Positions 26,964 through 35,541 of a stretch of DNA of 64,000 nucleotides are shown here, piece after piece (position 1 is the stretch's first letter; every line of letters begins with the position of its first letter). This DNA is from Ramlibacter terrae (GTDB lineage: Bacteria; Pseudomonadota; Gammaproteobacteria; Burkholderiales; Burkholderiaceae_C). Location of the stretch: NCBI GenBank assembly GCA_013127575.1, contig CP053418.1, positions 4,836,001-4,900,000 on the forward strand. Direction: 5' to 3'. The position numbers and the translations under genes are program-made. The notes below the pieces were generated by a model. The model saw only the letters and a list, made by a program, of their open reading frames with translations. It searched no databases and had not been told where the DNA came from.

Positions 26964-28372
26964 GGGGCGAGCTCCTGCAGGTCGCGCGGATCGGCAATGA
27001 CGCCCGCCAGCGCGCTGGCCGCAGCCACGGCGGGACCGGCGATGTGCGTGCGGCTGCCCGGACCCCGGCGGCCCGCGAAGTTGTGGTTGGCCGTCGAGAT
27101 CGCGCGTTCGCCGCTGGCGAGCGTGTCGCCGTTGGCGCCGAGGGCACAGCGAGCAGCCGGGGCTGCGCCACTCGAAACCGGCTTCCACGAACACCTTCGC
27201 CAGGCCTTCCTCTTCCGCCTGCCGCCGCACCAGTTCCGAACCGGGCACCACCAGGCGCGCACGGTCGGCGCCACCTTGCGGCCCCGCACGATGCCGGCGG
27301 CGAGGCGCAAATCGGTGATGCGGCTGTTGGTGCACGAGCCGATGAAGACGCGGTCGACCGGCAGGCCGGCGAGCGGCTGCCCGGGCTCCAGCCCCATGTA
27401 GCGCATCGACGTTTCCATGTTGGCGCGGCGGGCTGCGTCGGGCTCGTCGCCGGGCTGCGGCACGCGGTCCGTCACCGCGCCCACCATGTCGAGGCTGTTG
27501 CCCCGGGTGACTTGCGGCGCAACTTGCGAAACGTCGAGCGTGACCTCGCGGTCGAAGAGGGCATCGTCGTCCGAGCGAAGCGTGTGCCAGTCGGCCACCG
27601 CCTGCTCCCACTGCGCGCCGGCCGGCGCATAGGGCCGGCCCTTCAGCCAGGCGAACGTGGTCTCGTCCGGCGCGATCACGCCGTAGCGCGCGCCCCATTC
27701 CACCGACATGTTGCACAGCGTGAAGCGCGCCTCCATGGGCAGCGCACGCACCGCTTCGCCGGCGTATTCGACGGCGTACCCATTGCCTGCCGCGACGCCG
27801 AGCCGGCCGATCAGGAACAGGATCAGGTCCTTGCTGGTGACACCCTGCGGCAAGCGGCCCGTGAGGTTCACGCGCATCGTGCGCGAATTGTGCTGCACGC
27901 AGGTCTGCGTGGCCGGGATGTGCACCAGCTCGCCCTGCCCGACACCCCACGCCAGCGCCCCGACCGCGCCGTGCGTGCAGGTGTGGCTGTCGCCGATGGC
28001 CACCGTCAGGCCGGGCAGCGCGATGCCCATCTCGGGCGCCACCACGTGGACGATGCCGTGACCGGGCTGCCCCACGTCGAACAGGCGCACGCCGAAGCGC
28101 CGGGTGTCATCGCGCAGCGCCACCACGTGCGGGTTCTTCTGCTGCAAAGGGTCGGCCGTGGACGGGTCGGTGGAGACCGAATGGTCGGCCGTGGCGAAGG
28201 TCAGCTCGGGGTTGCGCACGCCGATGCCACGCCGCGCCAGCCGCGTGAAGGCGTTGCCGTTGAAGTCGGGCACCACGTGCCGGTCGACGTGCAGCAGCGC
28301 GAAGCCTTCGCCGAGGTCGGCGACCACGTGGCGCCGCCAGAGCTTCTCGAACAGGGTGCCGTCAGTTGACAT
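26960..28372 (-). CDS. leuC: 3-isopropylmalate dehydratase large subunit (LeuC-like)
   Basis: Fe-S isomerase large subunit, about 470 residues. Start MSTDGTLFEKLWRRHVV, active-site stretches DSHTCTHGAVGALAWG and FIGSCTNSRITDLRLA (first cluster Cys), and PGCSLC with the other two cluster Cys. Two opposite indels, a base lost near 27262 and an extra C near 27148, garble about 40 residues between VRA and GANGDTLASGE. Corrected, that stretch reads LVVPGSELVRRQAEEEG and CSLCLGANGDT. Its first 11 nt overlap the upstream Bug receptor. Likely works with LeuD on an imported carboxylate. Confidence 0.92.
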   Translation of the reverse strand: MSTDGTLFEKLWRRHVVADLGEGFALLHVDRHVVPDFNGNAFTRLARRGIGVRNPELTFATADHSVSTDPSTADPLQQKNPHVVALRDDTRRFGVRLFDVGQPGHGIVHVVAPEMGIALPGLTVAIGDSHTCTHGAVGALAWGVGQGELVHIPATQTCVQHNSRTMRVNLTGRLPQGVTSKDLILFLIGRLGVAAGNGYAVEYAGEAVRALPMEARFTLCNMSVEWGARYGVIAPDETTFAWLKGRPYAPAGAQWEQAVADWHTLRSDDDALFDREVTLDVSQVAPQVTRGNSLDMVGAVTDRVPQPGDEPDAARRANMETSMRYMGLEPGQPLAGLPVDRVFIGSCTNSRITDLRLAAGIVRGRKVAPTVRAWWCPVRNWCGGRRKRKAWRRCSWKPVSSGAAPAARCALGANGDTLASGERAISTANHNFAGRRGPGSRTHIAGPAVAAASALAGVIADPRDLQELAP

Positions 28373-29356
28373 GGGCGCCCGATTCCTTGACGGCCTGGCG
28401 CCAGTACTCCACCTCGCGGCGGATCACGGACGCGAACTCGGCGGGCGACGACGCCACCACTTCCATCGACTGTTCCTCCAGCCGCTTGTGCACCTCGGGA
28501 TCGGACAGCACCTTCACCACGTCGGCGTTGATCGCCTTGACGATCTCCGGCGGCAGGCCGCGCGGGCCGATCAGCCCGAACACGCTTTCGAAGCCGACGC
28601 CCGGCACCGTCTCGGCCACGGTCGGCACCTGCGGGTGCAGCTTGTTGCGCCGGCGGTCGGTGAGCGCCAGCAGCTTGAGCTTGCCGGCCTTGACGTGCGG
28701 CAGCGCCGACTCGAGCACCACGAAGCCGACCGGCACGCGGCCCGGCAGGATGTCGCGGTAGGCGGCGCTGCTGCCGTTGAAGGGCACGTGGATGACCTCG
28801 ATGCCCGCCTTCTTGCGCAGCAGCTCGCCGGTGATGTGGCCGCCCGTGCCGACGCCGAGCGAGGCCCAGGAGATCGTCCCAGGCTTGGCCTTGGCCAGCG
28901 CGATGAACTCCTTGACGTCGTTGGCCGGAAGGACGGATGCGCCACCGGGGCGCCGCTGACGTTGCCGATGTGCGCGATGGGCGTCACGTCGGCGAAGGTG
29001 TCGTACGGCAGGTCGTTGCGCAGGCTCGGGTTGACCGTGAGCGCGCTGATCGCCACGCCGAAGGTGTAGCCGTCCGGAGGCGCGGTGACCACCGCCTGCG
29101 TGCCGATCACGGTGCCGCCGCCGGGCCGGTTCTCGACCACGATCGCCTGGCCCCACAGCTCGCCGAGCTTGAGCGCGAAAGGCCGGATGATCGCGTCGGT
29201 GGCGCCGCCGGCGAGCAGCGGCGAGATCAGCTTGACCGGCCGCGTCGGGCGGAAGGCCGACTGCGCCAGCGCGGGCAGCGGCAAGGCGGCCGTGGCGGCC
29301 AGCGCGGCCATGGCGCCCAGCAGCGAGCGGCGATCGGGAACGAAGGTGGCGGACAT
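28362..29356 (-). CDS. Bug-type solute-binding receptor (TctC family)
   Basis: About 331 residues. Signal peptide RRSLLGAMAALAATAALPL ending LALAQ-like, FRPTRPVKLISPLLAGGAT, VVENRPGGGTVIG, PPDGYTFGVA, VPFNGSSAAYRDILPGR, and C-terminal EVEYWRQAVKESGAHVN. One frame break near 28935. First gene of the minus-strand operon Bug-leuC-leuD-Bug-GNAT, divergent from a HutC/GntR regulator with an inverted repeat in front. Its end overlaps leuC. Confidence 0.92.
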
Positions 29357-29372
29357 GGCGTCTCCTGTTGAT

Positions 29373-29392
29373 TTGTATTGATGTTAATACAA
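29373..29392. promoter_or_regulatory. HutC/GntR-type operator before the Bug-leuCD operon
   Basis: TTGTATT-N6-AATACAA, a perfect 7 bp inverted repeat in an AT-rich island inside GC-rich DNA. It lies 16 bp upstream of the Bug receptor ATG and 22 bp upstream of the regulator ATG. The half-site TTGTAT/ATACAA is like known HutC-family operators. Neither start codon is part of the arms. Confidence 0.75.
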
Positions 29393-29414
29393 TTCGGCCG
29401 CCTACAATCCCGCC

Positions 29415-30162
29415 ATGACCAAGCCCGCCCGCGACGACGGCATCGCCTTGCACCACAAGGTGGCGACGCTGCTGAAGGACGCGATCGCCATCGGCCGCTA
29501 CCGCGCGGGCGACCAGCTTCCCACCGAGGGCGAGCTGGTGGCGCTGCACGGCGTCTCGCGGGTGACGGTGCGGCGGGCGCTGCAATCGCTGGAGCAACTG
29601 GGCTTGATCCGCCGCCGCGCAGGGCATGGCACCTTCGTTTCGGACAAGGGCGCGGTGCTCAACATGCCGACACCGATCGCCGCCTACCCGGAGCAGGTGG
29701 CGGAGCGGCGCAAGCTGAGCCGCGCGGTGCTGAAGGAGTTCGGCTGGGTGCCGGCGCCGGCCAACGTGGCTTCCAGCCTGCAACTCGCCGAGGGCGCGCC
29801 GGTGCTGCGCGTGGTGCGGGTGCGCACGAAGGGCACGCTGCCGCTGGTGCATGGCACGGTGTTCCTGCCCGAAGCGCTGGGCGCGCGCTTCACCCGCGAG
29901 GACTTCCGGCGCAAGGCGCTGTCGGAACTGCTGGCGGAAGCCGGCGAAACCTATTCGCGCATCGACATGGTCACGCGCGCGCGGCTGGCCGCGCCCGGCG
30001 TCGCCGAGATGCTGCAAGTGCCTGTGGGTTCGCCGCTGGTGGACGTGCAGCGCATCGGCTACGACCAGGCCGGCCTGCCCATCGAATACCGGGGAGCTGC
30101 TCGGGCCGCCGGACCGGTTCGAGACGCACGTCACCATCCACGGCAACGAAGCGGCGCCCTGA
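29415..30162 (+). CDS. GntR family regulator, HutC subfamily
   Basis: About 249 residues. Winged helix: LHHKVATLLKDAIAIGRYR, GDQLPTEGELVALHGVSRVT and VRRALQSLEQLGLIRRRAGH. The UTRA effector domain follows, with APVLRVVRVRTKGTLPLVH, RIDMVTRARLAAPGVAEML and VQRIGYDQAGLPIEYR. One frame break near 30095. Divergent from the Bug-leuCD operon with the palindrome between, so it probably represses both and is released by a carboxylate or its breakdown product. Confidence 0.92.
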
Positions 30163-30180
30163 GCGCGGCGAGGAGGCTGC

Positions 30181-30909
30181 ATGACCTTCAGCATCACCGC
30201 GCGGTGTCCGCGCACCGGGCGCGTCGGCATCGCGATGGCGGGCAGCGCGCCCACGGTGGGCAACCGCTGCGTGTTCGTGGATCGGCAGGGGGCGGTCGCC
30301 TTGCTGGCGATGGCCGACCCGCGCCGGGGCCGCATCGCCTTGGGATTGCTCGCCGCCGGGCAATCGGCACCCTCGGTGGTGGAGTCGCTGCTGGCGTACG
30401 ACCCGCACGCGAGCCATCGGCAGGTGGCCGTGGTCGACGCGCGCGGAACGGCGGAGGTGCACACCGGCAGCCAGAACATTCCGTGGGCGGGGCAACGGGT
30501 CGGTGAAGGCTACGTCGCCATGGGCAACTTCCTCGCGGGTGCGCAGGTGGTGCAGGCACTGGGCGAGACGTTCGAGGACAGCGTCGACCAGCCGCTCGAA
30601 GACCGCCTGCTGCTGGCGCTGGAAGCGGCGCGCGATGCGGGCGGCCAGAAGCAGGGCGGTGTCGGCGGCCCTTCGTGTCCGGGGACTGGGCAGGAATGGT
30701 CCGCGTGGGACCTGCGGGTCGACGTGCACGAGGAACCGGTCGCCGAACTGCGCCGCATCTTCGAGTGGAACCGGCCCTTCGTCTCCTACTACGAAGAGCG
30801 CGCGACCAACCCCGACATGCCGCGGCTGAAGGACTACCTGCAGTCGCAGGGGCTGGAGCGGGAGTTCGGGCGGCCGCTGCCGGTCACCTGGAAGAGCCGG
30901 CGCGGCTGA
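30181..30909 (+). CDS. DUF1028 family protein (Ntn-hydrolase-like)
   Basis: 242 residues, unbroken. The start MTFSITARCPRTGRVGIAMA and GSAPTVGNRCVFV are the conserved beginning of DUF1028, a family with an Ntn-hydrolase-like fold and no settled function. Others: YDPHASHRQVAVVDARGTAE, GYVAMGNFLAGAQVV, SAWDLRVDVHEEPVAELRR. It follows the GntR gene by 18 bp, so it is probably co-expressed and linked to the same carboxylate pathway. A dispersed repeat lies just after its stop. Confidence 0.85.
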   Translation: MTFSITARCPRTGRVGIAMAGSAPTVGNRCVFVDRQGAVALLAMADPRRGRIALGLLAAGQSAPSVVESLLAYDPHASHRQVAVVDARGTAEVHTGSQNIPWAGQRVGEGYVAMGNFLAGAQVVQALGETFEDSVDQPLEDRLLLALEAARDAGGQKQGGVGGPSCPGTGQEWSAWDLRVDVHEEPVAELRRIFEWNRPFVSYYEERATNPDMPRLKDYLQSQGLEREFGRPLPVTWKSRRG

Positions 30910-30920
30910 AACGAAAAACC

Positions 30921-30990
30921 TGTCATTGCGGGCGCGACCCGCAATCCATTCACGCGCTGCGTGGATCCCGGCGCGAGGCCGGGATGACAG
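30921..30990. repeat. Dispersed palindromic repeat, copy A (two stem-loops)
   Basis: Two hairpins: ATTGCGGG/CCCGCAAT (30925-30945, loop CGCGA) and ATCCCGGC/GCCGGGAT (30965-30985, loop GCGAG), flanked by TGTC and GACA. A second copy lies at 35459-35538 in the opposite orientation. Copy A sits between convergent genes (DUF1028 and LysR) and supplies the last residues and the stop codon of the LysR gene. It probably acts as a bidirectional terminator or REP-like element. Confidence 0.85.
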
Positions 30991-32192
30991 CTTTCAGGGA
31001 GACGCTTCGAATCTCCTCGATCAGCAACTGCGCGCCCGGCGACGAATGCTCGCGCGTGCGGCGCAGGATGCCGATGGCGCGCTCGGTGCCGGCGAGCCTG
31101 ATCGGCAAAGTCACCAGCGTCCCCGACGCCAGCTCATGCTGGAACAGCTGGCGCGAGGCCGCGGAGATCATGTCGGTTTCCAGCAGCAGGCCGCGGATGA
31201 TCGACAGGTCCGACGACTCCACGGCCACGCTCGGCTCGCGCAACCCGTGTTGGGCGGTGCGCGCACAGCGCGTCGCGCGTCGGCGTGCCGCGCCGCGGCA
31301 GCACCCACGCGCCCTCCAGCACGTCGGCCAGTTGCAGGCCCTTGCGCTTCGCCAGCGGATGGCCGGTGCGCACCAGCAAGGTCATCGGTTCCTGCGAGAG
31401 CTCCTCGCGCACGAGGTCGTCGCCGGGCTGTTCCGACTGCAGGGCGCCGAGCAGGAAGTCGACGTCACCGAGCCGCAGCCCCGCGACCAATGCATCGAGC
31501 GGCGCCTCCACCGTGCGGACCTGCAGTTGCGGATGCTTCGCGACCAGCCTTCCGATCGCCACCGGCAACAGGTAGGGCCGCCCGAACGGCAAGGCGCCGA
31601 CCACCACCGGCCTTCGATGACGCCCTTGAGCGCGGCGATCTCCGCCGTCGCCAGCCGCAACTGCGTCAGCGCGCGCTTGACGTGCACCAGCAGCAGCTCG
31701 CCCGCGTCGGTCAGGGCCACGCCCGAATGCGAGCGGTCGAACAGCGGCACGCCGACGCTCGCCTCCAGGTCGTGCAGCGCCATGCTCGCCGCGGGCTGCG
31801 ACACGCCGATGCCCGCCGCGGCCGTGCTGATGTGCTTGCGCTCGGCAAAGGCGAACAGCAGTTCCAGCCGGCGCTCGTGCACTGCCAGCGTGAAGAACGG
31901 CGCGCCGCGCAAGCGGAAAGCCGAAGCCGGGTAGCGCAGGCACAAGGCCTCGCAGGCTTCCTGCAGTTCGGCGAAGGCGATCTCCACGCGCTTGAACAGC
32001 GCGCGTCCGAAATCGGTCAGGAGCCAGCGGCGGGCGCTGCGTTCGAACAGCTCGACTTCGAATGCGGATTCCAGTTCGTGGATCGACCGAGACACCGCCG
32101 ATTGCGCACGCCGCAGTTCCTCGCTGGCGCGGGTCAGGTTGCCATGGCGCACCACCGCCGGGGAAGGGCCGGAGGTGCTTGGTGTGCAGCAT
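30950..32192 (-). CDS. LysR-like regulator with two N-terminal HTH segments
   Basis: About 414 residues. A first LysR-type HTH (RHGNLTRASEELRRAQSAVS, then SIHELESAFEVELFERSARR) is followed about 90 residues later by a second (HISTAAAGIGVSQPAASMAL, then HDLEASVGVPLFDRSHSGV). The effector domain comes next, with VGALPFGRPYLLPVAIGRL and LQVRTVEAPLDALVAGLRLG. Frame breaks near 32160, 31612 and 31255. The C-terminal residues VIPASRRDPRSA and the stop come from a dispersed repeat. Likely controls the MBL/hydrolase/cupin genes upstream on the same strand. Confidence 0.8.
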
Positions 32193-32199
32193 GCCGCCG

Positions 32200-33129
32200 T
32201 CAGGTGCCCGGCCAGAGCGGGCGGTACGAAGGCTTGCTGCCGCCCAGCGCGTGGATGCCGCAGCAGAACGGCGCCGCGAAGTGCGTGGGCAGCAGCAGGA
32301 TGCCGCTGGCCGCGACGTCGTCGAGCATGCGCAGCCGCGTGGCGAGCCCGGTCACCGGATCGTCATCGAACACGGAGCACAGCTCCGGGTACGCCAGCTG
32401 CACGGGATGGTGGATCACGTCGCCGGTGAACAGCGCCTGCTCCTGCTGCGTGCGCAGGCGGATCTTGACGTTGCCGGCGGTGTGGCCGGGCGCCGGCTCC
32501 ACGGTGAGGCGCTCGTCCAGCGTGTAGCCGTCGTCGACCATCACGGCCTGCCCAGCCTCCACCACCGGCAGCACGCTGTCGGCGAAGACGAAACGCTGCG
32601 ATTCGCGCGGCACGTGGTCGGGCCGGCGCTCGTCCCAGCGGTCGAACTCGGCCTGCTTGAAGAGGTAGCGCGCGTTGCGGAAGGTCGGCACCCAGCGGCC
32701 GTCGACGAGCTGCGTGTTCCAGCCGACGTGGTCGGCGTGGAAGTGGGTGCACATCACGAAGTCGATCTCGTCGGGATGCGCGCCGGCGGCCGCCAGCCGC
32801 TCGATCCACGGCTCCTTGCGCATGTGGAAGCGCGGATCGTCGGGCCGGTTCTTGTCGTTGCCGATGCAGGCGTCGATCAGGATCTTGTGCCGCGGCGTCT
32901 TCACCAGCCAGCTGTGGATGCTGGTGCGCAGGCGTTGCGAGCGCGGGTCGTAGAACTGCGGCACCAGCCAGTCCTGCTGCTCTTCCCAATGGTGCGGCTC
33001 GACGGCCGGGAACATCGCGGCACCCGGCATGCCGAGGCCGTGGTAGTCCTCCACGCGCGTCACCTCCACGTCGCCGATCTTCAGGCCGAGGCCGCTCACG
33101 TCGATCTGCTGCGCTGCTGCACGGGTCAT
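32200..33129 (-). CDS. MBL-fold metallo-hydrolase
   Basis: Metallo-beta-lactamase fold hydrolase, 309 residues, unbroken. Dizinc motif CTHFHADHVGWN (HxHxDH), further ligands His in PAPGHTAGN, Asp in LFTGDVIHHPVQL and His in LLPTHFAAPFCCGIH. N-terminal TSIHSWLVKTPRHKILIDAC. It resembles lactonase-like or quorum-quenching-type hydrolases, but the substrate is not predictable. Starts 4 nt after the cysteine hydrolase stop. In this cluster it may open a lactone or cyclic intermediate from an amino-aromatic pathway. Confidence 0.88.
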   Translation of the reverse strand: MTRAAAQQIDVSGLGLKIGDVEVTRVEDYHGLGMPGAAMFPAVEPHHWEEQQDWLVPQFYDPRSQRLRTSIHSWLVKTPRHKILIDACIGNDKNRPDDPRFHMRKEPWIERLAAAGAHPDEIDFVMCTHFHADHVGWNTQLVDGRWVPTFRNARYLFKQAEFDRWDERRPDHVPRESQRFVFADSVLPVVEAGQAVMVDDGYTLDERLTVEPAPGHTAGNVKIRLRTQQEQALFTGDVIHHPVQLAYPELCSVFDDDPVTGLATRLRMLDDVAASGILLLPTHFAAPFCCGIHALGGSKPSYRPLWPGT

Positions 33130-33133
33130 GCGC

Positions 33134-33766
33134 TCATTCTCCCAAAAGCGTGCGCAACGCAGCGGAATCCGTGACGGTGCCGAAGTTCACCCGCACCGTC
33201 GACAGCGTGCCTTCGTGCGCGGCCTGGTTGCCGCTGCCCACGCAGTCTTCGGCCACGACCACGTTGTAGCCGAGAAAGAAGCCGTGCCGCAGCGTGGAAT
33301 CGACGCACACGTTGGTGGCCACGCCGGTCATCACCAGCGTCTTGACGCCGCGCGCCTGCAGCAGGTCGTGCAGCTCCGTTTCGAAGAAGCCGCTGAAGGT
33401 GTGCTTGTCGACCACCAGGTCGCCCGGCTGCGGGCGGATCTGGAAGAAGTCGACGCCCCCGGTGCCTTCGATGCACAGCGCCTCGTCGGTGCGCTTGGCA
33501 AGGTGCGCATCGGCGAGGTACTTGAAGTCGTAGACCGAGCGCCCACACCACCGGCATGCCGGCTGGCGCGCGGCGGCGGCCAGCGCTTCGATGTTGCGCG
33601 CGATAACCACGTTGTCTTCGACGCGGATCGGGTTGCGCGACGTGGCCGCGCGCGTGCGCTGCAGGTAGCCGCCTTCGGCGCAGAAGTCGTTCTGCATGTC
33701 GACCACGAGCAGCGCGGCATGCGCCGGCTGCACCTGCTCTTCGAGCGTGCGAAGGACCTGCCTCAT
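33134..33766 (-). CDS. Isochorismatase-like cysteine hydrolase
   Basis: Cysteine hydrolase of the isochorismatase/nicotinamidase fold, about 211 residues. Catalytic Asp in LLVVDMQNDFCAEGGYL, Lys in VVDKHTFSGFFET, Cys in VATNVCVDSTLRHGFF. Compensating losses (one base near 33565, two near 33545) distort about a dozen residues before SVYDFKYLAD. The ATG overlaps the cupin gene stop. Family members hydrolyse amides such as maleamate or carbamoyl compounds, which would suit deamidation of a ring-fission product. Confidence 0.85.
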   Translation of the reverse strand: MRQVLRTLEEQVQPAHAALLVVDMQNDFCAEGGYLQRTRAATSRNPIRVEDNVVIARNIEALAAAARQPACRWCGRSVYDFKYLADAHLAKRTDEALCIEGTGGVDFFQIRPQPGDLVVDKHTFSGFFETELHDLLQARGVKTLVMTGVATNVCVDSTLRHGFFLGYNVVVAEDCVGSGNQAAHEGTLSTVRVNFGTVTDSAALRTLLGE

Positions 33767-34311
33767 GCCTTGGCATCCCCGGGCGCCGGCATGACGGTCC
33801 CGCACTTCTTGCAGGTGCGGAAGTCCAGCGAGTTGAAGAAGTTGTCGTACGCGCGCGAGACTGGGTCGCTGCCGTAGTCGCTGACGATGAACACCTCCTC
33901 GTGCAGCAGGTGGTCGCAAGACGTGCAGTACCAGTGGAACTTGTCGATCTCGCCGGGGCGGCGCTTGCGCTCGATCACGAGCTGGAACGCGTCGGGCCCG
34001 AAGCGCGGCGAGTGCGGCACCATGGGCGGCTGGTAGAGGCAGTGCCCCTCGGGCACCACCGACACCTGCTCCTTGCCGTCGGGCGTGCGCCAGTGCAGGT
34101 TGAGCAGGCCCTTGAGCGAGTACTGCATCTCGAAGCTGGGATTGGAATGGAACTCGCTGCGGTACTCGCGGCCCCGCGCCACGAAGCACAGGCAATCGTC
34201 CTGCTGCCACAGCGGGTAGGTGCGGCGCTCCGTGTTGTTGCGCAGGTGGTCCATCACTTCCTGCAGGTCCACTTGCGGCATCGCAAGCTGCAGGCTGGGA
34301 AACACGTTCAT
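33763..34311 (-). CDS. 3-hydroxyanthranilate 3,4-dioxygenase-like cupin
   Basis: Cupin extradiol dioxygenase of the HaaO/NbaC family, 182 residues, unbroken. Iron ligands His/Glu in FHSNPSFEMQYSLKG and His in MVPHSPRF; substrate-contact Arg in RGREYRSEFHS and ERKRRPGE. The C-terminal rubredoxin-like site has CTSC and CKKC, as in bacterial forms. Start MNVFPSLQLAMPQVDLQ. It would cleave an amino-hydroxybenzoate ring. Divergent from a Bug receptor gene and first of a minus-strand group with hydrolases and a LysR regulator. Other 3-hydroxyanthranilate enzymes are absent here, so the real substrate may be a related aminophenol acid. Confidence 0.88.
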   Translation of the reverse strand: MNVFPSLQLAMPQVDLQEVMDHLRNNTERRTYPLWQQDDCLCFVARGREYRSEFHSNPSFEMQYSLKGLLNLHWRTPDGKEQVSVVPEGHCLYQPPMVPHSPRFGPDAFQLVIERKRRPGEIDKFHWYCTSCDHLLHEEVFIVSDYGSDPVSRAYDNFFNSLDFRTCKKCGTVMPAPGDAKA

Positions 34312-34460
34312 GGCTGTCTCTCTGTTGGTGCTGCCGCCATTGTGGGCACGGACACGCGGCACAGCAGCGGGGCATAAGCAGATTGGAGAAGTGCAGAACG
34401 TTTTTGCCGTGCACGGTTCCCGCATCGCCCCAAGAATGAATTTCCAGAACAAGGACCGCC

Positions 34461-35453
34461 ATGACCCGACCCTTCTCCCGCACCCGCCGGCTGCTCGTGC
34501 TGGCCGCCCTGCCCGCGCTGGCCCTGCAGGCGCAGGCGCAATCCGCCGACGTGGCCAATTGGCCGGACCGCCCGATCAAGCTGGTGGTGCCCTTCCCGCC
34601 CGGCAGCGTGACCGACCGCATCGGCCGCGTGCTGGGCCAGCGGCTCGAGGCGGCCTTGAAGCAGCCGGTGGTGGTGGAGAACCGCCCCGGCGCCGGCGCC
34701 ACCATCGGCAGCGACCACGTGGCCAAGGCCAAGCCCGATGGCTACACGATCCTGCTGGGCGCCAATGCGTCGCACGCGGTCAACGTGGCTTTCATGAAGC
34801 TGCCCTACGACCCGGTGAAGAGCTTCGAGCCGATCAGCCTGGTGGCCGCGGTGCCCAGCGTGCTGGCCGTGAAGAACGGCGTGCCCGCGAAGACGCTGGG
34901 CGAGTTGCTGGCGCAGGCGAAGGCCAAGCCCGGCGGCTTCACGTACACGTCGGCCGGGATCGGCACAACCGGGCACATCGGCATGGAGATGCTGTCCTCC
35001 ATGGCCGGCGTGCAGCTGCTGCACGTGCCGGGCAAGGGCCCCGCGCAGGCGCTGCAGGACGTGATGGCCGGCCACGTCGACATGCTGATCGAGAGCATCG
35101 CGCTGACGGCGCCGCTCGTGAAGAGCGACAAGGTGCGTGCACTGGCCGTCACGTCGCAGACGCGCTCGCCAGCGTTGCCGCAGGTGCCGACGGTGTCGGA
35201 GTCGGGCGTGCCCGGCTACGAGCTGCTGCTGTGGTTCGCGCTGTACGCGCCGGCCGGTACGCCGCAGGCCATCGTCCACAAGCTGCACGCGGAGACGGTG
35301 CGCACCTTCGCCGACCCGGCGGTGCGGCAGCCGCTGGTGAACGATGGCGTGACGGTGGTGGCGGGCACGCCGAAGGAACTGGCCGATTTCCAGAAGTCGG
35401 AGATCGAGAAGTTCGGGACGCTGATCCGGAAGCTGGATCTGAAGCTGAACTGA
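34461..35453 (+). CDS. Bug-type solute-binding receptor (TctC family)
   Basis: 330 residues, unbroken. Signal peptide RRLLVLAALPALALQAQAQ, then WPDRPIKLVVPFPPGSVTD, VVENRPGAGATIGSD, AKPDGYTILLGANAS, LLHVPGKGPAQALQDVMAG, and end KFGTLIRKLDLKLN. Divergent from the 3-hydroxyanthranilate dioxygenase-like gene, separated by 149 bp in which no convincing promoter or operator was recognised. May import the aromatic amine acid degraded by that cluster. Its stop lies 5 nt before repeat copy B. Confidence 0.93.
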   Translation: MTRPFSRTRRLLVLAALPALALQAQAQSADVANWPDRPIKLVVPFPPGSVTDRIGRVLGQRLEAALKQPVVVENRPGAGATIGSDHVAKAKPDGYTILLGANASHAVNVAFMKLPYDPVKSFEPISLVAAVPSVLAVKNGVPAKTLGELLAQAKAKPGGFTYTSAGIGTTGHIGMEMLSSMAGVQLLHVPGKGPAQALQDVMAGHVDMLIESIALTAPLVKSDKVRALAVTSQTRSPALPQVPTVSESGVPGYELLLWFALYAPAGTPQAIVHKLHAETVRTFADPAVRQPLVNDGVTVVAGTPKELADFQKSEIEKFGTLIRKLDLKLN

Positions 35454-35458
35454 CTCTC

Positions 35459-35538
35459 TGTCATCCCGGGCTAGCCCCGGGATCCACGCGGCGCATGAAC
35501 GCACGCGGCATGGATTGCGGGTCAAGCCCGCAATGACA
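35459..35538. repeat. Dispersed palindromic repeat, copy B (two stem-loops)
   Basis: Inverse-oriented second copy of the element at 30921-30990. Hairpins ATCCCGGG/CCCGGGAT and ATTGCGGG/CCCGCAAT, ends TGTC and GACA. Compared with copy A, the loop-closing pair of one stem is changed from C-G to G-C with pairing kept, which supports a structural role. It fills the whole gap between the Bug receptor (ends 35453) and the convergent amidohydrolase (ends 35542). Confidence 0.85.
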
Positions 35539-35541
35539 AGG

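Noticed and set aside
34312..34460. Possible LysR-type site (GTGCA ... TGCAC) between the cupin and Bug receptor genes
   Set aside because: Only 5 bp arms with a 14 nt spacer; not convincing without comparison to related genomes.
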